Shown: in pieces, positions 45,339-54,649 of the stretch
Numbering within the stretch: the stretch's first letter is position 1
How the letters are laid out: each line of letters begins with the position of its first letter
Source of the DNA: Phenylobacterium sp.
GTDB lineage: Bacteria > Pseudomonadota > Alphaproteobacteria > Caulobacterales > Caulobacteraceae
Assembly: GCF_030679875.1 (NCBI RefSeq)
Contig: NZ_JAUXSP010000021.1
Coordinates: forward strand, 248,001 to 312,000
Direction: 5' to 3'
DNA: 64,000 nucleotides
Position numbers and translations under genes: made by a program
Notes under the pieces: generated by a model
The model's database searches: none
The model's input: only the letters and a program-made list of their open reading frames with translations
Told to the model about the DNA's origin: nothing

Positions 45339-46643
45339 ATGCTGCTCATCTCAATCGTCGCCGTGCTGCTCCTTCTGGTGCTCAACGGCCTCTTCGCCAT
45401 GTCCGAACTGGCCGTCGTTTCCGCACGGCGGGGCAAGCTGCAGGGTCGGGCCGACCGTGGGGACAAGGGCGCCGCCGCCGCCTTGCGCCTGGCTGACCAT
45501 CCCACGCGGTTCCTGTCGTCGGTCCAGGTAGGCATCACCCTGATCGGAATCCTGGCTGGCGCGTTCGGCCAAGCCACGATCGCCGCCGAGCTAGACCTGG
45601 TCCTTGAGACCTTCGGCCCCCTGGCCCCCTATTCCGAAGCCCTGTCGACAGCGCTCGTGGTCATCACCCTGACCTACCTGTCGCTCATCGTCGGCGAACT
45701 GGTGCCAAAGCGGCTGGCCCTCATCTTTCCGGAGACCATGGCCTCCTTGGCGGCCCGGCCACTGACCTGGCTGGCGGTGGCCATGGGACCGTTCATCACC
45801 CTACTGACCACCTCCACCGCCGGGGTGCTCAGACTGATGGGGGTGAGGGACGCCCAGGGTGAGGCCATGAGCCATGAGGACGTGGAAATGGCCCTGGCCG
45901 AAGGCGCCCGCGCAGGTTTGATCGAGCCCGCCGAACAACGGATCATGACCGAGGTCATGCGTCTGGGAGACCGGCCGGTTCGCGCGGCCATGACGCCACG
46001 GCGTGAAGTCTACTGGATTTCCCTGGCCGACACGCCGGCCAAGATCCGCGAGGATGTGCGCAACTGCCCCTATTCGCGCATCGTAGTCAGCCGGGGGCAG
46101 GACATCGATGATCCCCTCGGCGTACTGCACAAGAAGGATGTGGCGGACCTGCTGATAGACGACGCGGCTTTCGACCTGGAGCCGTTGGTCCATACCCCGC
46201 TCTTCATCCCCGACACGACCTCCATTCTCCGGGCTCTTGAGCAGTTCAAGAAGACCACCACCCATATGGCCTTCGTGGTGGACGAATTTGGCAACCTGGA
46301 GGGCGTGATCACCCCGATCGACCTGCTAGAGATGATCGCTGGCGATTTTCCCGAAGATCACGACGCAGCCGCACCGATGATTCTGGAGCGGGCGGACGGC
46401 TCGTTTCTGGTGGATGGCCGCGCCGATCTCATGGATCTCGGCGACCGCCTGGGCGAAAGCTATGAGGAAACCGAGGGCTTCCACACCGCTGCGGGCTTGG
46501 TGCTTCACCGCCTGGGTCGGATACCAACCGAGGGCGAGACCGCCATCATTCGCCGCTACCGCATTGAATTCGTCGACATGGACGACCGTCGGATCGACAA
46601 ACTGCTGTTCACCCGGCTCGAGGGCGATGCTGAAGATCAATGA
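45339..46643 (+). CDS. CNNM/HlyC-CorC family transporter (DUF21 + CBS)
   Basis: A 434-residue membrane protein with a DUF21 domain of three to four helices (1-190; F-A-M-S-E-L-A-V-V-S-A near 20 and a G-E-L-V-P-K-R motif near 118), paired CBS domains (about 205-330; Y-S-R-I-V-V-S-R-G) and a C-terminal CorC_HlyC domain (about 345-430). Such proteins are linked to magnesium or cobalt efflux; 'hemolysin' is a historical label. Starts 85 bases after zur. It overlaps arfB by 17 bases. Confidence 0.9.
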   Translation: MLLISIVAVLLLLVLNGLFAMSELAVVSARRGKLQGRADRGDKGAAAALRLADHPTRFLSSVQVGITLIGILAGAFGQATIAAELDLVLETFGPLAPYSEALSTALVVITLTYLSLIVGELVPKRLALIFPETMASLAARPLTWLAVAMGPFITLLTTSTAGVLRLMGVRDAQGEAMSHEDVEMALAEGARAGLIEPAEQRIMTEVMRLGDRPVRAAMTPRREVYWISLADTPAKIREDVRNCPYSRIVVSRGQDIDDPLGVLHKKDVADLLIDDAAFDLEPLVHTPLFIPDTTSILRALEQFKKTTTHMAFVVDEFGNLEGVITPIDLLEMIAGDFPEDHDAAAPMILERADGSFLVDGRADLMDLGDRLGESYEETEGFHTAAGLVLHRLGRIPTEGETAIIRRYRIEFVDMDDRRIDKLLFTRLEGDAEDQ

Positions 46644-47052
46644 GACCCTGGCCATTGATGAGGACGAAATCGCCCTGCGCTTCGTCCGCGCTTCTGGGCC
46701 CGGGGGGCAGAACGTCAACAAGGTCTCCACCGCCGTGGAGTTGCGCTTCGATGTCTGGAATTCGCCGACCCTGCCCGAGCCCGTGCGCGCCCGGCTCGCC
46801 CGGTTGGCTGGGCGCAGGCTGACCCAGGAGGGCGTCCTGGTCCTGCTGGCCGAGCGGTTCCGAACCCAGGAGCGCAACCGCGCCGACGCCCATGACCGGC
46901 TCCTGGAGCTGATCCGAAAGGCCGCCGAGCCGCCGCCGCCGCCGAGGAAGAAGACCCGGCCCACCCTGGCCTCGAAGAAGCGCCGCCTTGAGAGCAAGAC
47001 CCGCAGGGGCGCGGTGAAGGTCGCCCGGGGACGCCCTGGGGGCGATGACTAG
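46627..47052 (+). CDS. arfB: Alternative ribosome-rescue factor ArfB (peptidyl-tRNA hydrolase)
   Basis: ArfB (YaeJ/ICT1) releases peptides from stalled ribosomes without a stop codon. The 141-residue product has the catalytic G-G-Q at 26-28 in S-G-P-G-G-Q-N-V-N-K and no codon-recognition domain. It has the essential basic tail (R-K-K-T-R-P-T ... K-K-R-R-L-E-S-K-T-R-R-G) that enters the empty mRNA channel. The ATG at 46627 lies inside the end of the transporter gene, so translation may be coupled. Confidence 0.94.
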   Translation: MLKINETLAIDEDEIALRFVRASGPGGQNVNKVSTAVELRFDVWNSPTLPEPVRARLARLAGRRLTQEGVLVLLAERFRTQERNRADAHDRLLELIRKAAEPPPPPRKKTRPTLASKKRRLESKTRRGAVKVARGRPGGDD

Positions 47053-47119
47053 ACCAGACTGCGGCGGCGTGACGCATCAAAGGTTGGCTTCTGTCACAGT
47101 CCTTAATTATGGTCGCCTC

Positions 47120-47653
47120 ATGTCCAAGCTCCACATCATGGCGATCTCCGCCACGCTCGCCCTGGCCACGGCCTGCGCCCCCACCATGGGCCCGCCCCCT
47201 CCGCCCCCTGGCATGGGAGCCCCCTCGCCCACCGTCTTCCGTCAGGAGGACTTCTCCTGGTCGGCGGTGCCCGGTCGCAACACCATCGATGGGCGGTTGA
47301 CCTACCGCCAAGGTGCGACCCGCTACACCTGTTCAGGGGCTGGGGTGGTGCTGACGCCGGAGACGCCCTGGACCCGGCGACGGATGAGCATCCTCTATTC
47401 CTCGCCCGAAGCTGCGGCCCTGCCCGCCGACGAGGTGCGCGCCCGTACGCCCTCAGCGCCCAATGACGACTACTCATCCTTTGTCCGACGCAGCACCTGC
47501 GATGCGGCTGATCGGTTCAGCTTCTCCAACCTGCCTGACGGGGCCTGGTTCGTCATCACGGTGGCGCGGCCCTCGGCCGGGGCTGGCGAAAGCGTGGCCA
47601 TCATGCGCCGGGTGGTCACCCGCGGCGGCCGGATTAGCCCCATCGATTTGTAG
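47120..47653 (+). CDS. Hypothetical lipoprotein
   Basis: A 177-residue exported protein. The signal peptide ends in L-A-T-A-C with lipobox Cys19, followed by a proline-rich stretch (P-P-P-P-P-P-G). The mature domain has two later cysteines (in Y-T-C-S-G and S-T-C-D-A) that could form a disulfide, and a beta-rich pattern. No family known to me. ATG 47120 is chosen because it creates the signal peptide. It follows arfB by 67 bases. Confidence 0.75.
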   Translation: MSKLHIMAISATLALATACAPTMGPPPPPPGMGAPSPTVFRQEDFSWSAVPGRNTIDGRLTYRQGATRYTCSGAGVVLTPETPWTRRRMSILYSSPEAAALPADEVRARTPSAPNDDYSSFVRRSTCDAADRFSFSNLPDGAWFVITVARPSAGAGESVAIMRRVVTRGGRISPIDL

Positions 47654-47728
47654 GCCCTCTGACGCAGGCGTGAGCCTGGATTTCGCCCGTCGCTGGAACC
47701 CGGCGGCGGGCGTCGTCCTTTCTGAACC

Positions 47729-48109
47729 ATGGCCTCGCTTCCTAAAACCCCCACCGCCGCCCGCCCCACCATCTATGCGCTTGGCCTGGCGAGCCTCGCC
47801 ATTGGGCTGATCAAGACCGCACGCCCGGCGGCCATCGCCGGCCGCACCGGCCTGGGCGAGGCCTCGATGGTGCGCACCCTGGGACTCCGTGAAATGTCGG
47901 CCGGCGCGGGCCTGTTGCTCGACGGCGGCGACAAGCGCTGGCTGGTCGCCCATGGGCTGAACATCGCAGGCCAGGTCGCTGTACTGCTCAAGGCGCGGCC
48001 CTCTAACCGGCGGGAGTGGCAGGGTCTGGCCCTGTTCTACGGCGTCCTGCTCGGTCTCACCCTCGCCGATGTCTACGCCGCAAGGCGTCTGGCCCAGGCG
48101 GAGCGCTGA
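47729..48109 (+). CDS. Small membrane protein of unknown function
   Basis: A 126-residue protein with about three hydrophobic helices (near 16-30, 55-85 and 100-116) and a central L-G-L-R-E-M-S-A-G-A-G-L-L segment. This pattern recalls the membrane region seen before cyclase/dehydrase domains in some proteobacterial proteins; here that domain is absent. Function unknown. It converges on clpB. Confidence 0.7.
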   Translation: MASLPKTPTAARPTIYALGLASLAIGLIKTARPAAIAGRTGLGEASMVRTLGLREMSAGAGLLLDGGDKRWLVAHGLNIAGQVAVLLKARPSNRREWQGLALFYGVLLGLTLADVYAARRLAQAER

Positions 48110-48113
48110 GCGA

Positions 48114-48145
48114 GAAACGCCCTCCCTGCGAACAGGAAGGGCGTG
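48114..48145 (-). terminator. Terminator of clpB
   Basis: On the minus strand ACGCCCTTCCTG and CAGGGAGGGCGT pair around a TTCG tetraloop and run into TTTCTC, just past the clpB stop. One T-G wobble interrupts the stem. Confidence 0.65.
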
Positions 48146-48169
48146 GGTCTCCAACAGGACGCCAGGGCC

Positions 48170-50752
48170 TCAGTGGACCTGAGCGCGGCCGATCACCAGG
48201 CCGTCGTCGCTGGCCTGAACATCAATCACGGCGCCGTCCTCCAGATCGCCGGCCAGCAGCTTGCGGGCGATGGGATCGATCAGCGCCTTCTGGATCACCC
48301 GCTTCAGCGGCCGGGCTCCATAGACCGGGTCATAGCCCTTGTCCCCCAGCCAGGTCATGGCGGAGGCGTCGAGGGAGAGCGCCATGCGGCGGTCGGCCAG
48401 CATCTTTTCGACCCGATGCAACTGGATGCCGACGATGTTGTCCATCTCCGCCCGGCCCAGCCGCTTGAAGAGGATGATCTCGTCGATCCGGTTGAGCAGT
48501 TCGGGCCGGAAGTGACTACGAACCACCTCCATGACCATCGGCCGGACCGCCTCCACGGGCTCGCCCTCGGCCTGGGCGGCCAGGAACTCCGAGCCCATGT
48601 TCGAGGTCATGATGATCAGGGTGTTGCGGAAGTCGATCGTGCGGCCCTGGCCATCGGTCAGCCGCCCATCGTCCAACACCTGCAGCAGGATGTTGAAGAC
48701 GTCCGGATGGGCCTTCTCGACCTCGTCGAACAGAAGCACCTGATAGGGCCGGCGGCGGATCGCCTCGGTCAGGGCGCCCCCCTCGTCGTAGCCGACATAG
48801 CCCGGAGGCGCGCCGATCATACGGCTGACCGAGTGCTTCTCCATGTACTCGCTCATGTCCAGGCGGGTGATGGCCTGTTCGTCATCGAACATGAATTCGG
48901 CCAGCGCCTTGGTCAGCTCGGTCTTGCCCACACCCGTCGGGCCGAGGAACAGGAAGGAGCCGATGGGGCGGTTAGGGTCCTGCAGGCCCGCGCGGGCGCG
49001 GCGCACAGCGTCGGAGACGGCGGCGAGCGCCTCCTCCTGGCCGACCACCCGGCCGCGCAGATAGTCCTCCATGGACAGCAGCTTTTCGCGCTCGCCCTCC
49101 AGCATCTTGTCGACGGGCACCCCTGTCCAGCGGCTGACCACCGCGGCGATCTGCTCGGCGTCGACCACCTCGGGGCTGACAGGCTCCTCGGCCGCCGCCG
49201 TCTCGGCCTGGGCCAGGCTCCGCTCCAGGGGCGGAATTTCCCCATAGGCGATTTCCGAGGCCCGCTGCAGGTCGCCCCGACGCTGGGCGGCGACCAGTTC
49301 GGCGCGCAGGCGGTCCAGGGCCTCGCGGATCTGGGCGGCCGAGCTCAGCTTGTCCTTTTCCGCCTTCCAGCGGCCGGTCATGCCGGCGGACTCCGCCTCC
49401 AGCTCGACCAGCTCGTCCTCCAGCTTTTCCAGGCGCGCCTTGGAGGCGGCGTCGGTTTCCCGGGTCAGGGCCTCGCGCTCGATCTTCAGCTGGACGATCC
49501 GGCGGTCGATCTCGTCCAGCTCCTCGGGCTTGGAGTCCACGGCCATGCGCACCCGGCTCGCCGCCTCGTCCACCAGGTCGATGGCCTTGTCGGGCAGGAA
49601 TCGGTCGGCGATGTAGCGGTTGGAGAGGGTGGCGGCGGCGACAATGGCGCTGTCGGAAATCCGCACCCCGTGGTGGACCTCGTACTTCTCCTTCAGGCCG
49701 CGCAGGATGGAGATGGTGTCTTCCACCGTCGGCTCGGAGACGAACACAGGCTGAAAGCGCCGGGCGAGCGCGGCGTCCTTCTCCACATGCTTGCGATACT
49801 CATCAAGCGTGGTGGCGCCGACGCAGTGCAGTTCGCCCCGAGCCAGGGCGGGTTTGAGCAGGTTGGAGGCGTCCATCGCCCCCTCGGATTTACCGGCGCC
49901 CACCAGGGTGTGCATCTCGTCGATGAACAGGATGATCGAGCCCTCGGCGGCGGTCACCTCATTCAGGACGGCCTTCAGTCGTTCCTCGAACTCCCCGCGA
50001 TACTTGGCCCCAGCGATCAGGGAGCCCATGTCGAGGGACAGTAGCTTCTTGTCCTTCAGGCTTTCAGGCACGTCACCATTGACGATGCGCAGGGCCAGGC
50101 CCTCGACGATGGCGGTCTTGCCGACGCCGGGCTCGCCGATCAGCACGGGATTGTTCTTGGTGCGCCGCGACAGCACCTGGATGGTGCGGCGGATCTCCTC
50201 GTCCCGGCCGATGACGGGATCGAGCTTCTGGTCCCGGGCGGCCTGGGTCAGGTCGCGGGCATAGCGCTTCAGGGCGTCATAGCCCTCCTCGGCCGATGCC
50301 GAGTCGGCGGTGCGGCCCTTGCGGACATCGGTGGCGGCGCTCTCCAGGCCGCTGGCCTTGGCGCCGGCGCTCTTCAGCGCCTCAGCGGCCTCGCCCCCTT
50401 CGGCGGCGATGGCCAGCAGCAGTCGCTCGGTGGTGACGAAGGCGTCGCCGGCGGTCTTGGCGTCGGCCTCGGCCTTGGCGAACACCCGGGCGCTCTCGGG
50501 CGCCATGTAGAGCTGGCCTGAGCCGCCCTCGACCTTGGCCCGTTTGGCCAGAGCGGCCTCGACGGCGGCGTCGGCCTCGTCGGGACGACCGCCAGCGCTC
50601 TGGATCAGGGCGCGGGACAGCCCGTCCTTTTCCTCAAGCAGGACCTTGAGCAGGTGGATGGGCGCGAGCTGCTGGTGCCGGCGGGCGAGCGCGAGGCTCT
50701 GGGCCGACTGGATCGCCTGTTTGGCGCGATCAGAATAAACGTCGATGTTCAT
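48170..50752 (-). CDS. clpB: ATP-dependent disaggregase ClpB
   Basis: ClpB is a hexameric AAA+ chaperone that, with DnaK, rescues aggregated proteins after heat stress. The 860-residue product has the N-terminal repeat domain, a first AAA+ module with Walker A G-E-P-G-V-G-K-T, the long coiled-coil middle domain (about 410-530) and a second AAA+ module with G-P-T-G-V-G-K-T. Length and order are normal. In many alphaproteobacteria clpB lies near prmC and DUF4167; here about 5.6 kb of metal and rescue genes sits between. Confidence 0.97.
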   Translation of the reverse strand: MNIDVYSDRAKQAIQSAQSLALARRHQQLAPIHLLKVLLEEKDGLSRALIQSAGGRPDEADAAVEAALAKRAKVEGGSGQLYMAPESARVFAKAEADAKTAGDAFVTTERLLLAIAAEGGEAAEALKSAGAKASGLESAATDVRKGRTADSASAEEGYDALKRYARDLTQAARDQKLDPVIGRDEEIRRTIQVLSRRTKNNPVLIGEPGVGKTAIVEGLALRIVNGDVPESLKDKKLLSLDMGSLIAGAKYRGEFEERLKAVLNEVTAAEGSIILFIDEMHTLVGAGKSEGAMDASNLLKPALARGELHCVGATTLDEYRKHVEKDAALARRFQPVFVSEPTVEDTISILRGLKEKYEVHHGVRISDSAIVAAATLSNRYIADRFLPDKAIDLVDEAASRVRMAVDSKPEELDEIDRRIVQLKIEREALTRETDAASKARLEKLEDELVELEAESAGMTGRWKAEKDKLSSAAQIREALDRLRAELVAAQRRGDLQRASEIAYGEIPPLERSLAQAETAAAEEPVSPEVVDAEQIAAVVSRWTGVPVDKMLEGEREKLLSMEDYLRGRVVGQEEALAAVSDAVRRARAGLQDPNRPIGSFLFLGPTGVGKTELTKALAEFMFDDEQAITRLDMSEYMEKHSVSRMIGAPPGYVGYDEGGALTEAIRRRPYQVLLFDEVEKAHPDVFNILLQVLDDGRLTDGQGRTIDFRNTLIIMTSNMGSEFLAAQAEGEPVEAVRPMVMEVVRSHFRPELLNRIDEIILFKRLGRAEMDNIVGIQLHRVEKMLADRRMALSLDASAMTWLGDKGYDPVYGARPLKRVIQKALIDPIARKLLAGDLEDGAVIDVQASDDGLVIGRAQVH

Positions 50753-50819
50753 GGCATCCCCTCGTTAGGCGGACTGACGAGGTCCTGCCTTGAGCAAGCG
50801 CAATCCCCGTCGGCACCAG

Positions 50820-50848
50820 ATGTAGGTGTGACACTTCGGCCACACAAG
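50820..50848 (-). promoter_or_regulatory. Possible heat-shock (sigma-32) promoter of clpB
   Basis: Read on the minus strand, CTTGTGT (50848-50842) and CACCTACAT (50828-50820) are spaced about 13 bases, loosely matching CTTGAAA-N11-16-CCCCATAT. The -10 match is imperfect, so this is tentative. Confidence 0.35.
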
Positions 50849-50967
50849 CGAGCCGCCCGCCTTTCTTGCCTGCCGTTCGGGAAACCAATCCGCGCCCCCC
50901 GCCTTCCCCACCCTTCAACGGGGCCGTCGGCGCCGTTCTGAATTCTGAGTGGCGTGGAGATAGGCAC

Positions 50968-52248
50968 ATGAAAAAGGCTCTGGTGTTGGCGCTGGCGGGC
51001 GCGACGGGGCTGGCCAGCCCAGCGGCGGCTGGCGGTTTTTATCTGCAGGAGCAGTCGGTTCGCGGCGCTGGCCGCGCCTTCACGGGCGAGACCGCCGATA
51101 CGGGAGTGGCCTCCCTCTGGTGGAACCCCGCCGCGATCGCCCGATCGCCGCGAGAGGTTTATGTGGGCGCCCACGCCATCTTCGTCGACGCCCAGGTGAA
51201 CAATGATGGTTCGACCATCACCTATCCGGGCGGCGTCACCGCGCCGGTCGGCGGCGAACCCCGGGCCTTCAATCCCATCCAGAGCGGGGTCGCCCCGAAC
51301 TTCGCCATCGCCACCCCCGTGGGCGACCGCTTCGCCCTGGGGCTCTCTGTGGCCGCGCCCTACAACTTCACCACCGAATACCGCGACAACGCCTGGGCCC
51401 GCTATGACGGGCTCGAGTCAGGCCTGACCACCGCCGACGTCCAGCTGACCGGCGCCATGCAGGTCACCGACTGGCTCGATCTCGGCGCCGGCGTCAGCGC
51501 CCAGTACACCCGGGCGACTCTGTCGACCGCCTATCCAAATCTGGCGCCCGGCGCGCCCGATGGGGTGTCGCAACTGAAAGGCGATGGTTGGGACTTCGGC
51601 TGGTCCGTGGGCGCCCAGGCGCATTTCGACGCCCTGACCTTCGGAGCCAGCTATCGCTCGGCCATCGAGCATGACCTGGAAGGGGACGTCCGCTTGGTCG
51701 GCCTCGGGGGTCCGCTCGCACCGTTCAACACTGACACAGCCGGATCGGCCGTCTTCTCGACCCCGTGGATCGCCACCCTCGGCGCCCGCTGGCAGGCGAC
51801 AGAACGGCTGGCCCTGAACGCCCAGGTCAATCGCATCGGTTGGAGCGAATTCGACACCATCGAGGTGACCTCGACGGCGGTCAACCAGACCCTGCCGCAG
51901 CGCTACAAGGACGTGACCACCGGCGGCGTTGGCGTGGACTACATGGTCAATCCCCGCCTGACCCTGCGGGCCGGGGCGCAGTACGACCCCACGCCCACGC
52001 CCGACGATCTGCGCACCGCCCGGGTGCCGGACGGCGACCGCTGGCTCTATGGCGTCGGCGCCACGGCCCGGCTGACCGACAGCCTGCAGATGGATGCGGC
52101 GGTGTCCTACATCACCTTTGACGAGAGCCGGATCAATCACGACACCACCTTCTATGAAGGCACGCCCGCGCAGACGGTCACCCGCCTGCGGGGCGACGTG
52201 AACGGCGAAGGCGCCATCCTGTCGCTGGGCCTACGCAAGACCTTCTAG
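50968..52248 (+). CDS. FadL/TodX-family outer-membrane transport protein
   Basis: A 426-residue beta-barrel porin for hydrophobic compounds such as long-chain fatty acids. The signal peptide (1-21, A-A-A-G cleavage) is followed by the family's plug signature: G-F-Y-L-Q-E-Q-S-V-R-G-A-G-R-A-F-x-G and the N-P-A motif in W-W-N-P-A-A-I-A. The C-terminus ends in the barrel-closing L-R-K-T-F. A GGAGATAGG site precedes the ATG. It stands alone; no fatty-acid genes adjoin, though a thiolase starts 11 kb downstream. Confidence 0.93.
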   Translation: MKKALVLALAGATGLASPAAAGGFYLQEQSVRGAGRAFTGETADTGVASLWWNPAAIARSPREVYVGAHAIFVDAQVNNDGSTITYPGGVTAPVGGEPRAFNPIQSGVAPNFAIATPVGDRFALGLSVAAPYNFTTEYRDNAWARYDGLESGLTTADVQLTGAMQVTDWLDLGAGVSAQYTRATLSTAYPNLAPGAPDGVSQLKGDGWDFGWSVGAQAHFDALTFGASYRSAIEHDLEGDVRLVGLGGPLAPFNTDTAGSAVFSTPWIATLGARWQATERLALNAQVNRIGWSEFDTIEVTSTAVNQTLPQRYKDVTTGGVGVDYMVNPRLTLRAGAQYDPTPTPDDLRTARVPDGDRWLYGVGATARLTDSLQMDAAVSYITFDESRINHDTTFYEGTPAQTVTRLRGDVNGEGAILSLGLRKTF

Positions 52249-52272
52249 GCCTGTACCGGCCCTGTGATCCGC

Positions 52273-52701
52273 TCAGTTGACCTCGGTCTTCTTGGGCGGG
52301 TCCGGCGGCAGGGGCGCCACGGGAACCCCGTCCTCCACCAGGGCCTTCACCTCGGCCGGGGTCGCCTGGCCATAGATGCCCCGTTCCTCTGAGCGACCTT
52401 CGTGGATCGCCCGGGCCTCCGTAGCGAAAGCGTCACCGACATCGTCGAAATTGTCTTCGACGTGCCGCCGCACCTTGCTGAGCGCCTCCATCATCACGGC
52501 CCTGGCCTGAGGCGGGAGATCAGGGGTGTTGCGTTTGGTGCCGGCGACGGCGGGCGCCATGATCTGCTTGCGCACCTCGACGGCGCCACAGACCGGACAG
52601 GACAACAGGCCCTGGGCCTGTTGGGCGTCAAAATCGTCAGAGGCGCGAAACCAGCCTTCGAACTCATGGCCGTGGTCACAGGCCAGGGCGTAGCGGATCA
52701 T
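52273..52701 (-). CDS. DUF1178 zinc-ribbon-like protein
   Basis: A 142-residue soluble protein. The N-terminal region has the DUF1178 signature: C-D-H-G-H-E-F-E-G-W-F near residue 8 and C-P-V-C near 35. This four-ligand set (C, H, C, C) looks like a small zinc ribbon. The rest is helical and acidic. Function unknown, but the family is conserved next to nitrilase genes in alphaproteobacteria. Its start overlaps the stop of the amidase gene by four bases. Confidence 0.88.
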   Translation of the reverse strand: MIRYALACDHGHEFEGWFRASDDFDAQQAQGLLSCPVCGAVEVRKQIMAPAVAGTKRNTPDLPPQARAVMMEALSKVRRHVEDNFDDVGDAFATEARAIHEGRSEERGIYGQATPAEVKALVEDGVPVAPLPPDPPKKTEVN

Positions 52702-53531
52702 GACAAGGGCGCCGGGCCGGTGAAGTCACGGGCGTTGGCCAGGGCCGGAATCGCCGCCCGCGCCTTGGCCACCTCAGTCAGGTCCAGGTCGGCGAACAGG
52801 ACGCCGGGCTCATCGTGGTCGAGCTTGCCCAGCACCTCGCCCCAGGGCGCGATGGCCAGGCTGCGGCCATAGGTGCCGCGACCATCCTCATGGAAGCCGC
52901 CCTGCGCCGGCGCCAGGACGAAGCTGCCGGTCTCAATGGCCCGGGCGCGCAGCAGCACCTCCCAATGGGCCTGGCCGGTGGGGCGGGTGAAGGCGGCCGG
53001 CACGGTCAGGATCTGCGCCCCAGCCAAGGCCAGGGCCCGGTGCAGGGCCGGGAAGCGAATGTCGTAGCAGATGGTCAGGCCCAGGACCGCGCCCTCTGCC
53101 CGCGCGATGACGGCGCGGTCGCCCGGCGCATAGACCGCTGATTCCCGGGCGGTCTCGCCGCTGGGCAGATCGACGTCGAACATGTGCAGCTTGTCATAGG
53201 TGGCCGCGATCTCGCCCTGCGGCGTGATCAGGGCGCTGCGGTTGGCCGCCTGACCATCCTCGCGTCGCACCAGGGCCGAGCCGATCAGCAGGCTGACCTG
53301 CAGCCGCCTGGCCGCCTCCCGGAGACCCATGACCACCGGGTCCGCCTCCAGCGAAGTGAGCTGCGGCGCCAGGAGGTCGCGATCCTTCTGCAGGATGTTC
53401 GTCCCCTCCGGCGTCAGGATCATGCGCGCACCGCCTTGCGCAGCCCGACTGATCAGCGGGATGACGTGATCGAGGGCCGCGGCGTGGCTGGCCGGGGTCC
53501 GGGTCTGGATGAGGGCGACGCGCAGGGTCAT
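52698..53531 (-). CDS. Carbon-nitrogen hydrolase (Nit/omega-amidase type)
   Basis: A 277-residue nitrilase-superfamily amidase with the catalytic triad Glu42 (T-P-E-G-T), Lys114 (Y-D-K-L-H-M-F-D) and Cys155 (I-C-Y-D-I-R-F-P). The D-K-L-H-x-F-D and C-Y-D-I-R-F-P context matches Nit1/Nit2 enzymes, which hydrolyse deaminated glutathione or omega-amides. Located between grxC and DUF1178 on the minus strand, a link to glutathione repair is plausible. The stop overlaps the DUF1178 start (ATGA). Confidence 0.92.
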   Translation of the reverse strand: MTLRVALIQTRTPASHAAALDHVIPLISRAAQGGARMILTPEGTNILQKDRDLLAPQLTSLEADPVVMGLREAARRLQVSLLIGSALVRREDGQAANRSALITPQGEIAATYDKLHMFDVDLPSGETARESAVYAPGDRAVIARAEGAVLGLTICYDIRFPALHRALALAGAQILTVPAAFTRPTGQAHWEVLLRARAIETGSFVLAPAQGGFHEDGRGTYGRSLAIAPWGEVLGKLDHDEPGVLFADLDLTEVAKARAAIPALANARDFTGPAPLS

Positions 53532-53550
53532 GGGGTCAGCACCGACCGGC

Positions 53551-53808
53551 CTAGGCCTGGCCGAGCAGGGCGTCGAGCTCGCCGGCCCGTTCCAGGTCCA
53601 TCATCTCGTCGCAGCCGCCGATATGGCGATCACCGATGAAGATCTGCGGAAAGGTGTTCCGACCCGAGCGCCGGTTCATCTCCTGGCGTTTCTCAGGATC
53701 GAAGGCGGCCTCGATCTCGGTGAACTCGACGCCCTTCTTCTCCAGTAGCGCCAGGGCGCGCACGCAGTAGGGGCAGAAGGGCTTGGTATAGAGGGTGACG
53801 TTTGGCAT
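53551..53808 (-). CDS. grxC: Glutaredoxin 3
   Basis: An 85-residue glutaredoxin. The dithiol active site is C-P-Y-C (Cys12, Cys15). The T-F-P-Q-I-F-I segment with its cis-proline and the G-G-C-D-E glutathione-binding loop follow. Reduces disulfides with glutathione. It lies 19 bases upstream of the amidase gene in a likely operon comF-grxC-amidase-DUF1178. Confidence 0.95.
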   Translation of the reverse strand: MPNVTLYTKPFCPYCVRALALLEKKGVEFTEIEAAFDPEKRQEMNRRSGRNTFPQIFIGDRHIGGCDEMMDLERAGELDALLGQA

Positions 53809-53866
53809 GGCTGGGATAAGGGGCGTCCAGGTTGAAATGTCCAGACCTGGGCCGTAAGGCCGCAGG

Positions 53867-54649
53867 TCATGAGGGAGTGGTCGCGGCTTTCACCCGCGCG
53901 ACCACGGCGAGATCGACGCGTGCTGCGCCTGCGGCGAGCAGGGCCCGCGCGCAGCCTTGGGCTGTGGCGCCTGTGGTCAGAACGTCGTCAATCAGCAGGA
54001 TGTTGCGACCGGCCACCTGATGGGCCCGTCCGGGCGGGACGGCGAAGGCGCCGGCGACGTTGCGTTTGCGCCCTGAGCCAGACTTCCCGCCCTGGCTTTC
54101 GGTGGCCCGGCGGCGGACCAGGGCGTCTGGCAGATAGGCGCGGCCCCGCAGGCGGGCCAGGCCCCGGGCGATCTCGGCGGCCTGGTTGAACCGGCGGGAG
54201 AACAACCGCCCGCGGTGCAGAGGAACCGGGACCATGGCGTCGGCCTCCTCCACCAGCGCGTCGGCCGCCCGCGACAGCCAGCGCGCGAACAGCGGCGCCA
54301 GGTCCTGACGGTCGGCATGCTTGAACTGCAGGATCGGATCGCGGGAGGTCTCGTCATAGAGACACGCCGCCCTCGCCCGCCCGAAGGCGCGCGGACGCGC
54401 CTCGCAGGCCGCGCACCGCGCTCCTGGGCCCAGGGCGTATTCGAAGGGCGCGCCACAGCCGTCACACACAGGACCGTCGATGAAGGTGATCTTCATCCAG
54501 GCCTCGGTGGAGAGCCCGGGCGACAGGGGTCTTGGCCCCGCATCCAACGCCAGCGGCGGAAACACCAGGTCCAGAAGCCCGCGCCCAGCCGATTTCAGCC
54601 GCAGCCCTGGTTTCCAGACGAGGCCCGACAGGCCATCTTGCAGGCTCAT
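53867..54649 (-). CDS. ComF-family phosphoribosyltransferase-like protein
   Basis: A 260-residue protein with an N-terminal zinc-ribbon (C-D-G-C-G ... C-A-A-C) near residues 62-85. A type I phosphoribosyltransferase domain follows with the PRPP loop I-L-L-I-D-D-V-L-T-T-G-A-T near 225. ComF is needed for DNA uptake in some competent bacteria; in others its role is unclear. The ATG at 54649 shares two bases with the start codon of the divergent methyltransferase. A longer reading frame extends upstream on this strand but lacks homology. Confidence 0.9.
   Translation of the reverse strand: MSLQDGLSGLVWKPGLRLKSAGRGLLDLVFPPLALDAGPRPLSPGLSTEAWMKITFIDGPVCDGCGAPFEYALGPGARCAACEARPRAFGRARAACLYDETSRDPILQFKHADRQDLAPLFARWLSRAADALVEEADAMVPVPLHRGRLFSRRFNQAAEIARGLARLRGRAYLPDALVRRRATESQGGKSGSGRKRNVAGAFAVPPGRAHQVAGRNILLIDDVLTTGATAQGCARALLAAGAARVDLAVVARVKAATTPS

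Noticed and set aside
48143-50044. Long open frame on the plus strand opposite clpB
   Set aside because: It mirrors the clpB codon pattern, has no recognisable domains and is rich in His/Gly/Gln/Leu as expected from antisense of high-GC genes.
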